Source: UBA2040 sp002384725 (GTDB lineage: Bacteria; Bacteroidota; Bacteroidia; Flavobacteriales_D; Crocinitomicaceae). Taken from it: 64,000 nt of DNA. The notes beneath the pieces are model-generated. The model worked only from the letters and a program-made list of their open reading frames with translations. It had not been told where the DNA came from and searched no databases. A program made the position numbers and the translations under genes. The DNA is taken from assembly GCA_963926475.1 (NCBI GenBank), contig CAWUXE010000007.1, positions 186,001 through 250,000 of the forward strand, read 5' to 3'. Each line of letters starts with the position of its first letter. The stretch's first letter is position 1. Below are positions 17,128 through 25,835 of this stretch, one piece after another.

Positions 17128-18105
17128 TTATTCCTTGTCGAAGACTAAATCGGTCATGAAGCGACCTTTACTTAAAGACATATTTATTCCTAATATTTCA
17201 GCCGCTGTAGCTGCAATATCTATCAATTCATAGGGTTCGCATACTACTCTGCCTTTTTTGAAATCAGGACCGAGCGCCACCAAGCTAATTTTACGACAAC
17301 ATTTACATCCACCACCATGTGACACAAATCCGTCCTTGTGACCATCGCAATGACGTCCATGATCATTTGTAATGAAGAGCGCCGTTTTGTCTTTGTAAAT
17401 GGGATCACTTTGTATCATATTCCACAATTGCAAAGCTTGCTGGTCGGTACTTTGAATACCTTTAATATAACCTTCCCAGTTTTTTCCATGACCATTTACA
17501 TCCACCTCTAGAAGATTGACCAATAATAATCTAGGGTGAAAATTCTTTATAATACTATCTGTAATTTCCATTGTATACGGGTCGTTACCATAACCGTAAC
17601 CTTCTCCTTCTGGCCCACACCAAGTGCGTGCCATGTCTTGGTTCGTCCAACCATCGTAGGTAGAATTGGCAAGAATATCTAGTTTCCCTTTCGAAGTAAT
17701 GATCCAAGCATCATTGTAATTACGTTTCCTTTGACGCATGTAATACTGGAAAATACTCGGATATTTTGGCGCTTCCAAGCCACTGTTTTCTACTTTTTGA
17801 TAACGTCCTGTGGTTATTGAAGCGTGTCCCGCGTTGGTGAATGTTGAACCATTATTCGAGAAATCTTCGAAAAAGGTAGCTTGTGGTAAAAGACTATCCC
17901 GAAAATTCGGAATATACTTCATGTTTTCGGCTCCAAATGTTTCTGTATAGCGCGGACCATCAATGACCAAAATCACGACATTTTCTGCAATAAATTCCAT
18001 TGGTGGTACCACAACTGTAGTTAAACTTTGTTTACCAAAAAACAACAATCCTCCTGCAGGAATCAAACCGGCCAATGTTAAAGCTACAATTACAGCTGTC
18101 TTCAC
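17128..18105 (-). CDS. Exported alkaline-phosphatase-superfamily protein
   Basis: 325 residues with an N-terminal hydrophobic segment (TAVIVALTLAGLIPAGGLLFF), so it is exported or anchored. Metal-site motifs of the superfamily are visible: VVILVIDGPRYTETFG, the nucleophile region FTNAGHASITTGRYQ, and FITNDHGRHCDGHKDGFVSHGGG with two or three metal-binding histidine/aspartate positions. This fits a phosphodiesterase, nucleotide pyrophosphatase or sulfatase-like hydrolase; the substrate is unknown. It lies 9 nt after menB and is probably co-transcribed, though no functional link is evident. Confidence 0.82.
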   Translation of the reverse strand: MKTAVIVALTLAGLIPAGGLLFFGKQSLTTVVVPPMEFIAENVVILVIDGPRYTETFGAENMKYIPNFRDSLLPQATFFEDFSNNGSTFTNAGHASITTGRYQKVENSGLEAPKYPSIFQYYMRQRKRNYNDAWIITSKGKLDILANSTYDGWTNQDMARTWCGPEGEGYGYGNDPYTMEITDSIIKNFHPRLLLVNLLEVDVNGHGKNWEGYIKGIQSTDQQALQLWNMIQSDPIYKDKTALFITNDHGRHCDGHKDGFVSHGGGCKCCRKISLVALGPDFKKGRVVCEPYELIDIAATAAEILGINMSLSKGRFMTDLVFDKE

Positions 18106-18114
18106 TTTTCTATG

Positions 18115-18957
18115 TTAAGGGAATTTAGGGAACTTCGAAAAATCACGAGGTCTTTTCTCCAAGAATGCGTTTCTACCTTCAACTGCTTCTTCAGTTCCAT
18201 AGGCCAAACGGGTTGCTTCACCAGCATATACTTGCTGACCCACCAAACCGTCGTCGATTAAGTTGAAACCAAATTTCAACATTTTTATAGCCGTCGGACT
18301 TTTAGACATAATTTCTTGTGCCCAATCGTAAGCCACATCTTCTAGTTCTGCGTGAGGAACAACTTTGTTAACCATGCCCATTTCAAAAGCTTCTTGCGCT
18401 GTGTAATCAGCACCTAGGAAAAAGATCTCTCTAGCTCTTTTTTGTCCTACTTGACGGGCCAAATATGCGGAACCGAAACCTCCATCAAAACTGGCAACAT
18501 CGGCGTCAGTTTGTTTGAAAATAGCATGCTCTTTACTGGCCAAGGTCAAATCGCAAACGACGTGCAAACTATGTCCACCGCCAACAGCCCATCCAGGAAC
18601 TACGGCAATCACTTCCTTGTTCATAAAACGAATTTGACGTTGCACATCTAGAATATTGAAACGATTGATTCCATTGGCGCCTTTGTAACCCGTTGAAGAA
18701 CGAACACGTTGATCGCCACCTGAACAAAAGGCCCATCCACCATCTTTTGGAGAAGGTCCTTCTCCAGTGAGCAACACGACGCCAATTTCTTGACTTTCAT
18801 GGCAAAAGATCAAAGCTTCCCATAACTCATCCACTGTTTTAGGTGTAAATGCATTCCGCACTTCCGGTCTATTGAAAGCGATTCTAGCTACACCATTACA
18901 GGTTTTGAATGTGATTTCTTCGTATTTTTTAATGGTTTGCCAGTTTCTTTCGGACAT
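18115..18957 (-). CDS. menB: 1,4-dihydroxy-2-naphthoyl-CoA synthase
   Basis: A 280-residue crotonase-fold enzyme that closes the second ring in menaquinone synthesis. Seen: FNRPEVRNAFTPKTVDEL, oxyanion region FCSGGDQRVRSSTGY, VAVVPGWAVGGGHSLH, QTDADVASFDGGFGSAYLARQVG and the C-terminal KRPRDFSKFPKFP tail typical of MenB. I chose the ATG at 18957 (MSERNWQTIKKYEEI); an in-frame start at 19074 would add 39 residues unlike MenB that are antisense to nothing useful. No other men genes are in the window. Confidence 0.95.
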   Translation of the reverse strand: MSERNWQTIKKYEEITFKTCNGVARIAFNRPEVRNAFTPKTVDELWEALIFCHESQEIGVVLLTGEGPSPKDGGWAFCSGGDQRVRSSTGYKGANGINRFNILDVQRQIRFMNKEVIAVVPGWAVGGGHSLHVVCDLTLASKEHAIFKQTDADVASFDGGFGSAYLARQVGQKRAREIFFLGADYTAQEAFEMGMVNKVVPHAELEDVAYDWAQEIMSKSPTAIKMLKFGFNLIDDGLVGQQVYAGEATRLAYGTEEAVEGRNAFLEKRPRDFSKFPKFP

Positions 18958-19010
18958 TTGTTGACTGTTTTGATACAAATTTAGTGATTTGAAAGCTATT
19001 TCGTTCTTCC

Positions 19011-19322
19011 TTAGCGAACGAAATATCGATACGCAGCAATTCCACCAATCATGGAAAATCCAGATAACATCCAAAACACATTTTAATGTCCTTCTATACC
19101 AAGCGATTCATCTAAAAGATAACCCATGGCTGGTCCTGCGAAAATATCGGGTGTGTAGCCTATTAAAGATATTATACCGATGGCTGCACCCGTCAAAGCC
19201 AAAGGAATTTGTCCTTATTTCAAGACTCCAAAATACAATGCACGAAGAGCATAAACTCCTGTCAAAACTATACTCACGAATAGGAAAAACAATAAAAACG
19301 TGTGGCTTTTCAGGAAGAATTG
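19011..19322 (-). pseudogene. Remnant (last ~103 codons) of an MFS transporter gene with two in-frame stops
   Basis: Reading leftward from the end of the AAC(3) gene one frame gives NQFFLKSHTFLLFFLFVSIV, LTGVYALRALYFGVLK, stop, GQIPLALTGAAIGIISLIGY, TPDIFAGPAMGYLLDESLG, IEGH, stop, NVFWMLSGFSMIGGIAAYRY, FVR, stop at 19011. This matches the C-terminal helices of MFS transporters that carry an EEGxIPLxxTGxAxGxxSxIGxTPDIF loop. The first TAA (19215-19217) sits where the family has Glu, the second (19083-19085) where it has Gln. Everything upstream is replaced by the AAC(3) gene. A clear pseudogene. Confidence 0.82.
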
Positions 19323-19323
19323 A

Positions 19324-20214
19324 TTATCCAAGGGGCGTATACATGGTCACCCCATTCTCATATTCGGCAACCAAAGTAGACAACATAGCTTCCGCATCAA
19401 AAACCCATGTATTTGCTGTACCTAATTTCATTTGTTTTGCAACTCCTGCTTTCACAAACATAGGCAATAAGCCATCACATTGCCGCTTCTTGCTTTGATC
19501 AGGATTGTGGACTTTGGTCTTTACGTCAAATGTTTCATCTCTATTCTTCACTTTCACGGTGAAAACTTCATCTTCATAAACGGGATATTTGAAATTGGGA
19601 ATAGCATCTTCTGAAGCATGCAAACTGGTTCCTGCATTGTCTAAGGTAACGCCAATGTATAGAATCTTCCCTTTCTTCTTTGTCAATTTAAAGAAGGGAC
19701 TGTTTTTACCATATGCCGTGCCATCCGTTTCGTGATTTTCAACATACCAAGTAGCATCTTTGCCCCAAGCGCAAATGGGTTCTGTGGGATGAGCTGAACG
19801 TTGCACATCTGGGCTACTGCGAAAAACTTCACTCAAGGCGCCCATTCTTGAAGGGGTGTTCTCTACATCAAAAACATCGATGTTCTGAACGTACTCTAAT
19901 TGAAAGGAAGCATTTGGGGAAGATGGCATCAACAAATTACCCATTTCTCCTATGACATTCTGCAAGGCGGTCACCAAAGTTTGTGGACCTCCTTCCACTG
20001 CACCTAGTTTCGAAAAAGCACAATGAACGAGTACGTCATCATCGGGTTCAATACCAAGATTCTTAATTTGATTAATGAGATCTACTTCCGAAATTTGATT
20101 GCCAGCCTTGAGCTCGGCTTCAATTTTCTTGCGGGTTTGTTTTTTCTTGTTCGCTCGGAATAGATCGAGGAAAAATTGAGGTGTGAGTGACCGAAGCGTA
20201 TCTTTAAACGACAT
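19324..20214 (-). CDS. AAC(3)-family aminoglycoside N-acetyltransferase-like enzyme
   Basis: 296 residues of the antibiotic_NAT fold that moves acetyl from acetyl-CoA to an amino group. Seen: DDDVLVHCAFSKLGAVEGGP, NTPSRMGALSEVFRSSPDV, RSAHPTEPICAWGKDA with the catalytic histidine, and LHASEDAIPNFKYP. The ATG at 20214 (MSFKDTLRS) follows the TonB-like gene's stop by 4 nt. It is third in an operon with the WG-repeat and TonB-like genes, so the natural acceptor may be an envelope or cell-wall amine rather than a drug. Resistance cannot be claimed from sequence alone. Confidence 0.87.
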   Translation of the reverse strand: MSFKDTLRSLTPQFFLDLFRANKKKQTRKKIEAELKAGNQISEVDLINQIKNLGIEPDDDVLVHCAFSKLGAVEGGPQTLVTALQNVIGEMGNLLMPSSPNASFQLEYVQNIDVFDVENTPSRMGALSEVFRSSPDVQRSAHPTEPICAWGKDATWYVENHETDGTAYGKNSPFFKLTKKKGKILYIGVTLDNAGTSLHASEDAIPNFKYPVYEDEVFTVKVKNRDETFDVKTKVHNPDQSKKRQCDGLLPMFVKAGVAKQMKLGTANTWVFDAEAMLSTLVAEYENGVTMYTPLG

Positions 20215-20218
20215 AGAA

Positions 20219-20995
20219 TTATTGAGAAACGAAGGTATAATAGATTTTACCTTCCTGGGTTCTAGGAGCTGTTCCACTATAATCGAAACGGGACATGCCT
20301 GCATATTTCATTGCTTGTGTAATCATACATTCGGTCGCCCCTGTGCTCGAACTCGCATCGTACTTTTGAGATACAACGTTGCCACCTTGGTTGACGGAAA
20401 TAATAATGACTACCAAGCCAGAACCTTTTCCGCATGTATAGCCTGGATTACGAACATTCCAATTGTTATTTTGATGCGCATTTCGGTTTGACAATTCCCA
20501 ATCCACCATTACACTTCCGGCAAATTGTTTAGCGCCACCATTTGAATTCGCATCACCCCTATTCTTTGCGGCATCTTTTTTCTTCTGATCGGCATCGCGC
20601 TGCAATTTGTCTTTGTACTCTTGAATCATTTTCTCCCGATCGGCCTTACCGCCTGATTCTTCGAAAAGTTTCGCTTCATAATTTTTTACCTGCTGCTCAA
20701 TAGATTTGCTCGATTTGTTCTGTGAGTAGTCCTCCCAGCTTTTTTCGCGCTTGTCATTCCGGTCGCGCACCATGTTTTTTACATCGCCACTATAATTGGG
20801 TGGAACCTCTATTTGTTCGGGATCAAGAATAATTTCTTCCTCGGGAATAATTTCAGGACCGTCTTGAAAAGAAGAGATGGGTGTATATTTAGTGTACGAC
20901 TCCATTTGTAAATAAGAAAAAATGAACACATACCCTGCTACGACTGCGATGAGTCCAAACTTGTATTTGTCTATTAATTCAAAAAAGCGGTTCAT
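20219..20995 (-). CDS. TonB-like periplasm-spanning protein
   Basis: 258 residues. A single N-terminal membrane helix (FGLIAVVAGYVFIFSYLQ, about 13-30) is followed by an acidic, proline-containing linker (EIIPEEEIILDPEQIEVPP), a charged coiled-coil-like stretch near 95-150 rich in K, D and Q, and a C-terminal domain from about 165 like the TonB C-terminal fold (GLVVIIISVNQGGNVVSQKY, ending KIYYTFVSQ). It may link the inner membrane to an outer-membrane partner. Its start overlaps the stop of the WG-repeat gene by 1 nt (TAATG). Confidence 0.65.
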   Translation of the reverse strand: MNRFFELIDKYKFGLIAVVAGYVFIFSYLQMESYTKYTPISSFQDGPEIIPEEEIILDPEQIEVPPNYSGDVKNMVRDRNDKREKSWEDYSQNKSSKSIEQQVKNYEAKLFEESGGKADREKMIQEYKDKLQRDADQKKKDAAKNRGDANSNGGAKQFAGSVMVDWELSNRNAHQNNNWNVRNPGYTCGKGSGLVVIIISVNQGGNVVSQKYDASSSTGATECMITQAMKYAGMSRFDYSGTAPRTQEGKIYYTFVSQ

Positions 20996-23100
20996 TACTT
21001 CTGTTGTACGATACTGTTGTCAGGAAGATACAAATATTCCAATTGATTCCCTTTTACTAAAACGAAGGTTAATTCATTTAATTGTCTAATCTCCTGGTAT
21101 TCAACCGGTACAATTAGCTTGCCTACTTGGTTCACTAATCCTCGTTTCGTTTCTTTTTCGATGATAAAAAAGTCACTTTCTATCCTGGTTATTTCATCGT
21201 ATTCTATTGCAATTAGTTCTTTTCCTGAAGTTGAAATCAAGCCTTGTTTGCCATCCAACATAACAATGGCTGCACCTTTCACAAAACTCTCTGACCAACT
21301 GTATTTTGGCTGAATCACTATCTTGCCTCTTCTATCTAAATATCCCCAAAGTTTCCCTTTGTTGAAGGCTATGAGCTCTGAATTTTTACCCATTTCGGAG
21401 TAGATGTTCTTCACTACAAATTTTCCAGATTTATCGATAACACCCATTTTACCTTTGAATCGAACAATTGCCACTCCGTTTTCGAAACGACCAAGAAAAG
21501 AACTATTGGCAAACTCTTCAAAGCATGGTGTAATGATGACTTTGCCTAATGAATCGATATAACCAATGGCTCCATCTTCACTAATCATGGCAACATCGTC
21601 GGCAAGTGGACCGATATAGTCGTAGTTCGCTGGTAAGATTTCTTTCCCATCCATGGTCTTTAAACCGTAGTATTCATCTTCCAAATAAACAACAGAATTT
21701 CCTGTAAAGAAATTAAGCTCTTCATATGTCGGTGGGAAAAGGAATTCGCCCAATTTATTGATAAACGATTGCTTTTCGCCTACTTGAATTCTTGCAATAC
21801 CGTTTGAAAAACCATAGGCTTCTGAAAAATTCGCTTTGATCTGCTCTTGTCCAAACTTATCGTAATACCCGTATTTTCCATTTTGCTGAGCATAAATCAA
21901 TCCTTCAGAAAACGAACCAATATCATCAAATTCAATTGGCAAAAGAATTTTTCCGGTTCGATCAATTAGTCCGTATTTGTCTTCTAATTCTACAATTGCT
22001 CTTCCCTGCTCAAAATCATAAGCCGAATTGTACATACAAGGAATGATCAATTCATTCTGTTTGTTGATGAACCCCAATTTACCGTCTCTTCCAACCATAG
22101 ACAAACCTTCGCTAAACAGGCCCATGGATTCATAAATAGGCGGAATTTTAATATCCCCATCTACATCCATTGCGCCAAACTTGTTGAATACTCGAAAAGG
22201 AAATAAATTCAAACGAGAGAATTGCAAATCTGTTTTTAGCTCTTGACTGAACGGGTAATTCGGAAATTCTGTTTCGAATTGTTCGATGCGTTCATCTGAA
22301 TATTCGTACATGTAAACTTGATACAATCTTCTCCAAGCATCCTCCTTGTTCCTGTTATCTGGATACTTTTTAATAAACGCATTCAATACCTCTACTGTAT
22401 TGTCTTTCGTTGTTAAATCATAAATTTGGTCTTGCGCTTGTGGAACATATGGATTGCTCGAAAACTTTTCGATAAACTTTTCATAGGAAAACACAGTTCC
22501 ATCCATGGTTTGTTCTCGATACTCCGCCATATGAAAAGCCTCTATGGCACTCCTTTTTAGTTCCGAATTGGGGTGAATTTCGAGAAACTCCTTTAAAGCG
22601 CGAGTCGTGTTAACAGATTTCGCCTTTCCAAAAGCTAAAGAATCACGAATATAAAACGCTCTATTGATGTCGAAAAACTCTGGATTTCTAGAGATGAATC
22701 GATTCCATTCATTAATGGAACTTTTAATCGTCAGTTGGTCGAAGTAATAACCCGAGATTTGATTCTTTAAGTTTTTAATGGCCTCCATTGAAAAACCATA
22801 TTCTTGATATTTCACTGCCTTTTTTTCCTTTAGGTTAGGAAATGTAGCCTCTGACATGCGAATCAAATTGTATGCAGAGTCTATACTGTGAAAAGGATTA
22901 TCCTGACGAAAATAGATAGTCGCCAATCCAAATGCAGCTGGTGATGTGGTCGACTTCTTTAATTTCTTTTCGAATTTATTCTTTGCATCGAAATAATCAT
23001 ACACCTCCAAACTTTTAAACCCCTTCTCTATTTTCCCAGCGGACGTATAATTGCTGGACAATACAAAAGCGAAAATTAATAAGATAAAACGTTGATTCAT
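20995..23100 (-). CDS. Exported WG-repeat protein
   Basis: 701 residues with signal peptide MNQRFILLIFAFVLSSNYTSA. Residues about 25-320 are helical and resemble tetratricopeptide-type repeats. From about 335 to 690 come about nine WG (KWG) repeats, each of the form G-K-x-G-(F/Y)-I-(D/N)-x-x-G-x-x-(L/V)-(I/L)-x-P-x-Y-x-x-(I/A)-x-x-F-x-x-G. Examples: GKLGFINKQNELIIPCMY and GKLWGYLDRRGKIVIQPKY. WG repeats are thought to bind partners at the cell surface or in the periplasm. It heads an operon with the TonB-like and AAC(3)-like genes. Confidence 0.85.
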   Translation of the reverse strand: MNQRFILLIFAFVLSSNYTSAGKIEKGFKSLEVYDYFDAKNKFEKKLKKSTTSPAAFGLATIYFRQDNPFHSIDSAYNLIRMSEATFPNLKEKKAVKYQEYGFSMEAIKNLKNQISGYYFDQLTIKSSINEWNRFISRNPEFFDINRAFYIRDSLAFGKAKSVNTTRALKEFLEIHPNSELKRSAIEAFHMAEYREQTMDGTVFSYEKFIEKFSSNPYVPQAQDQIYDLTTKDNTVEVLNAFIKKYPDNRNKEDAWRRLYQVYMYEYSDERIEQFETEFPNYPFSQELKTDLQFSRLNLFPFRVFNKFGAMDVDGDIKIPPIYESMGLFSEGLSMVGRDGKLGFINKQNELIIPCMYNSAYDFEQGRAIVELEDKYGLIDRTGKILLPIEFDDIGSFSEGLIYAQQNGKYGYYDKFGQEQIKANFSEAYGFSNGIARIQVGEKQSFINKLGEFLFPPTYEELNFFTGNSVVYLEDEYYGLKTMDGKEILPANYDYIGPLADDVAMISEDGAIGYIDSLGKVIITPCFEEFANSSFLGRFENGVAIVRFKGKMGVIDKSGKFVVKNIYSEMGKNSELIAFNKGKLWGYLDRRGKIVIQPKYSWSESFVKGAAIVMLDGKQGLISTSGKELIAIEYDEITRIESDFFIIEKETKRGLVNQVGKLIVPVEYQEIRQLNELTFVLVKGNQLEYLYLPDNSIVQQK

Positions 23101-23154
23101 GATACAAAGATAGAGGAGGAAATGATTGTTAATACGTTTAAGTCAAGAATTTTT

Positions 23155-23197
23155 GAAAACAAAAAATCCCGTTCCGAAAGGTATCGAAACGGGATTA
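23155..23197 (-). terminator. Rho-independent terminator of rpmE2
   Basis: Minus strand stem AATCCCGTTtCGA / TCGGAACGGGATT followed by TTTTTTG, starting about 20 nt after the L31 stop. Confidence 0.85.
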
Positions 23198-23215
23198 CAT
23201 ATTTTTGTAAGAAAA

Positions 23216-23470
23216 TTATTTCTTTCTTGCTCCGAAACGGTTGTTGAATTTATCAATACGACCTGCAGTATCGACGAATTGAACGATTCCTGTAAAGAAC
23301 GGGTGTGATTTGTGTGAAATATCCAATTTTACTAACGGATACTCATTTCCGTCTTCCCATTTAATTGTTTCAGAAGTAGGTGCACATGAAGGACACAAAA
23401 ACGCGTAATCATTTGACATGTCTTTGAATACAACTGGTCTGTAATCTTCTGGGTGTATATCTTTTCTCAT
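23216..23470 (-). CDS. rpmE2: 50S ribosomal protein L31 type B, with an unusual CPSC motif
   Basis: 84 residues: MRKDIHPEDYRPVVFKDMSN, ETIKWEDGNEYPLVKLDISH, SHPFFTG and VDTAGRIDKFNNRFGARKK, the pattern of type B L31. Type B proteins as I know them lack the zinc-binding cysteines of type A, yet here FLCPSCAPTSE contains one CxxC near residue 26-29 and no second pair. It is a single gene followed by a strong terminator. Upstream on the minus strand is a TAAATTTG element. Confidence 0.95.
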   Translation of the reverse strand: MRKDIHPEDYRPVVFKDMSNDYAFLCPSCAPTSETIKWEDGNEYPLVKLDISHKSHPFFTGIVQFVDTAGRIDKFNNRFGARKK

Positions 23471-23595
23471 CTTATTTCTATTAAAGTCAATGTTTCCCTG
23501 AAAGGGAGTGCAAATTTAGAGAAAGATTTTTAAATATCCTCAAAACTTCTACAAATAAAATAAACTTTCTACAAATTACGTTATTTTTGACACCA

Positions 23596-24993
23596 ATGAT
23601 GAACATGCGCACCGTTTTCTCGGCAATTATTCTAGCGATTCTCTTATTTGCTGGACTTTCGACTACTTCTTGCAAAAAGTTTCAAGGATTCTCAACAGGA
23701 AATTTAGATTTTTCGAAAGACACCGTTGTTTTTGATACGGTTTTCACCACCATTGGATCAACAACTCAACGACTGAAAATCTATAACAATTCGAATAAAA
23801 CACTTAATGTCGATGAAATTGAATTGGTCGGAGGCAGTAATTCGCCTTTTCGTATTAATGTAGACGGATTAAAAGGCATTAGTTTTGCCAATTTAGAAAT
23901 TGAGAAAGACGATAGCCTCTTTATTTTTGTGGAAGTTACCTTGCAAGTGAACAATGCCACCAATCCGATGGTGATTGAGGATAAAATTCGTTTTCGGACG
24001 AATGGCAAAGATCAATTTATAGTGCTGGCGGTTTGGGGACAAGACATGTATTATCATCAAAATGACTTCAACTCGGGAGTTTGGTCGAATGACAAGCCCC
24101 ATTTAATCTATGGGTTCGCTGGAATCGATTCTGCCCAAACCTTGACAATTGAGGCTGGAACCCAAATTTTCATGCATAAAAATGCCTTAATCTACAATTA
24201 CAAAGGAACATTAAATATTGAAGGAACTAAGAACGAAAAAGTCGTTATTCAAGGTGATCGATTGGAGCAATATTACCAAGATCAACGAGGTCAATATTAT
24301 GGTATTTACATGCAAGAGGCGCGTCCATCGACTTTCCGACATGTGGAAATAAAAAATGGAACGGCAGGTATTCATCTATTTAGTCGTGATCCGAATACGT
24401 CTGGGCCAACCTTGGACATTAAATATTCGGAAATTCACAACAATAGTCGGTACGGGATTTTCATTTTTGATGGCGCCGAAGTTTTGGCAGAAAGCTGTAT
24501 TCTACACAAAAATGAATCGCATGGATTGTTTGTACTTGGCGGTGGAGATTTCAATTTCAATAATTGCAATATATTAAGCTACGGAGGCTCTGTTGCGGCA
24601 GTTGGAATAACAAATATGTATGAACCAAACGATCCTTCACAACCAACTATCATCGGAAATATCAACCAAGGAACGATTACGAATTGCGCGATAACTGGAA
24701 ATTCTTTGACCGAAATGGTAATTAACACCTCGAATCCTGGCGGTGCGGTGACTTTAAATTTTAATATTCAAAGAAATTTAATCTACTCCGAATTTATTCC
24801 GACGGATAGTTATTTCTTGAACAACATTTGGAATGAAAATCCTCTTTTCAATAATATTAACGAAGGCATTTACACCTTCCAAAATTTATCTCCTTTGAAT
24901 AATTCAGCTAATACGGCTTTTCCCTCCTTTTTCGATTTTTGTGAGAATCCTCGAAATATTTCAACGCCGGATATTGGCGCTTGGGATTTATAA
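23596..24993 (+). CDS. Lipoprotein with right-handed parallel beta-helix
   Basis: 465 residues from the ATG at 23596; ATG at 23605 is also possible. Signal peptide with lipobox: AIILAILLFAGLSTTSC, so probably lipid-anchored. Residues about 40-150 look like an immunoglobulin-like domain. From about 185 to 420 the sequence has repeated short strands with N and G turns (FRHVEIKNGTAGIHLF, IKYSEIHNNSRYGIFIF, CILHKNESHGLFVL), the pattern of a beta-helix. It ends with FCENPRNISTPDIGAWDL, common in secreted Bacteroidota beta-helix proteins. Substrate or role unknown. A TATTTTTG -7-like element overlaps 23582-23589. Confidence 0.78.
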   Translation: MMNMRTVFSAIILAILLFAGLSTTSCKKFQGFSTGNLDFSKDTVVFDTVFTTIGSTTQRLKIYNNSNKTLNVDEIELVGGSNSPFRINVDGLKGISFANLEIEKDDSLFIFVEVTLQVNNATNPMVIEDKIRFRTNGKDQFIVLAVWGQDMYYHQNDFNSGVWSNDKPHLIYGFAGIDSAQTLTIEAGTQIFMHKNALIYNYKGTLNIEGTKNEKVVIQGDRLEQYYQDQRGQYYGIYMQEARPSTFRHVEIKNGTAGIHLFSRDPNTSGPTLDIKYSEIHNNSRYGIFIFDGAEVLAESCILHKNESHGLFVLGGGDFNFNNCNILSYGGSVAAVGITNMYEPNDPSQPTIIGNINQGTITNCAITGNSLTEMVINTSNPGGAVTLNFNIQRNLIYSEFIPTDSYFLNNIWNENPLFNNINEGIYTFQNLSPLNNSANTAFPSFFDFCENPRNISTPDIGAWDL

Positions 24994-25105
24994 ACACTTC
25001 CTTTTTTGATTTCTGTTACGAAGTCATTTTTATGTATATTTGATTTACGTTTTTACTGTTTTTACCTGACACGACACTATAAACCGAGCTGTTTAATACC
25101 TTTTT

Positions 25106-25807
25106 ATGCAAACCAAAAAAGAAAACATGAATAAAAATAAATTAATTAAATTCATAGAATCGAGATTATCACCTGAAGTTTTCAAGGAATTAAAACTTGT
25201 AAAATTTTCCAAAGGAGACGTTATTTTCTCTGAAAAATCTGTGAACAATGGGACTTACGTTATCCTAACAGGATTAGTCAAACAATTTGTTTTTGGTATA
25301 GAATGCCGAGAATCCATTTTTAAGTTTTGCGGGTTCGGTGATATATTAGGACATCGCTCATTATTTCTTGATGGAAATCACTTTGATAATGCTGTATGTC
25401 TATCAGATGTTGAAGTATTACACCTACCAAGGGCGGCTAGTTTGCTGGCCATTAAAACGGATGAAACGTTAATGCTTGAATTCATTCTCCGTATTAGTGA
25501 AGATTCTATGCAACAAATTTATCACTCTCAATTATTGGGACAATATAATTTACAGCAACGTACAGCCTTTGGTCTGCTTTATTTATTATCGAAAAATGGA
25601 GATCCAGATTCCCATGAGATTTTTATTGGACGCGATGATTTCGCTAACTACATTGGAGCAGAAAAAGAATCAGTGGTTCGTGTGATGTATTATTTTAAAG
25701 AAGAACATTTGATTGAGAGTTCTGGAAAACGAATTCGTATTCTTAAACCAGAAGTGCTGAAAAAAATTGCCGAAAAATCAATCATAAAAAAAGCGCCTCT
25801 AGCTTAG
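25106..25807 (+). CDS. Crp/Fnr family transcription regulator
   Basis: 233 residues; an ATG at 25127 (MNKNKLIKF) is an equally possible start. Residues about 20-140 form a cyclic-nucleotide-binding-like beta-barrel (FSKGDVIFSEKSVNNGTYVI, CGFGDILGHRSLFL). A long dimer helix follows, then a winged helix with FIGRDDFANYIGAEKESVVRVMYYF as the HTH. No cysteine pattern for an Fe-S cluster and no clear cAMP-binding arginine was seen, so the signal is unknown. A TATATTTG -7 element lies at 25035-25042. Targets cannot be told from the window. Confidence 0.88.
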   Translation: MQTKKENMNKNKLIKFIESRLSPEVFKELKLVKFSKGDVIFSEKSVNNGTYVILTGLVKQFVFGIECRESIFKFCGFGDILGHRSLFLDGNHFDNAVCLSDVEVLHLPRAASLLAIKTDETLMLEFILRISEDSMQQIYHSQLLGQYNLQQRTAFGLLYLLSKNGDPDSHEIFIGRDDFANYIGAEKESVVRVMYYFKEEHLIESSGKRIRILKPEVLKKIAEKSIIKKAPLA

Positions 25808-25818
25808 AGACGCTTTTA
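25790..25818. terminator. Bidirectional terminator between the Crp/Fnr gene and the T9SS cargo gene
   Basis: Stem AAAGCG-CTCTA / TAGAG-CGCTTT with A and T runs on both sides. It overlaps the last codons and stop of the Crp/Fnr gene. Confidence 0.8.
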
Positions 25819-25835
25819 TATCTATTTCTTATATA

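Noticed and set aside
18958..19074. N-terminal extension of MenB by 39 residues from an upstream start
   Set aside because: The residues do not match MenB, and the region is the end of the MFS remnant read in another frame.
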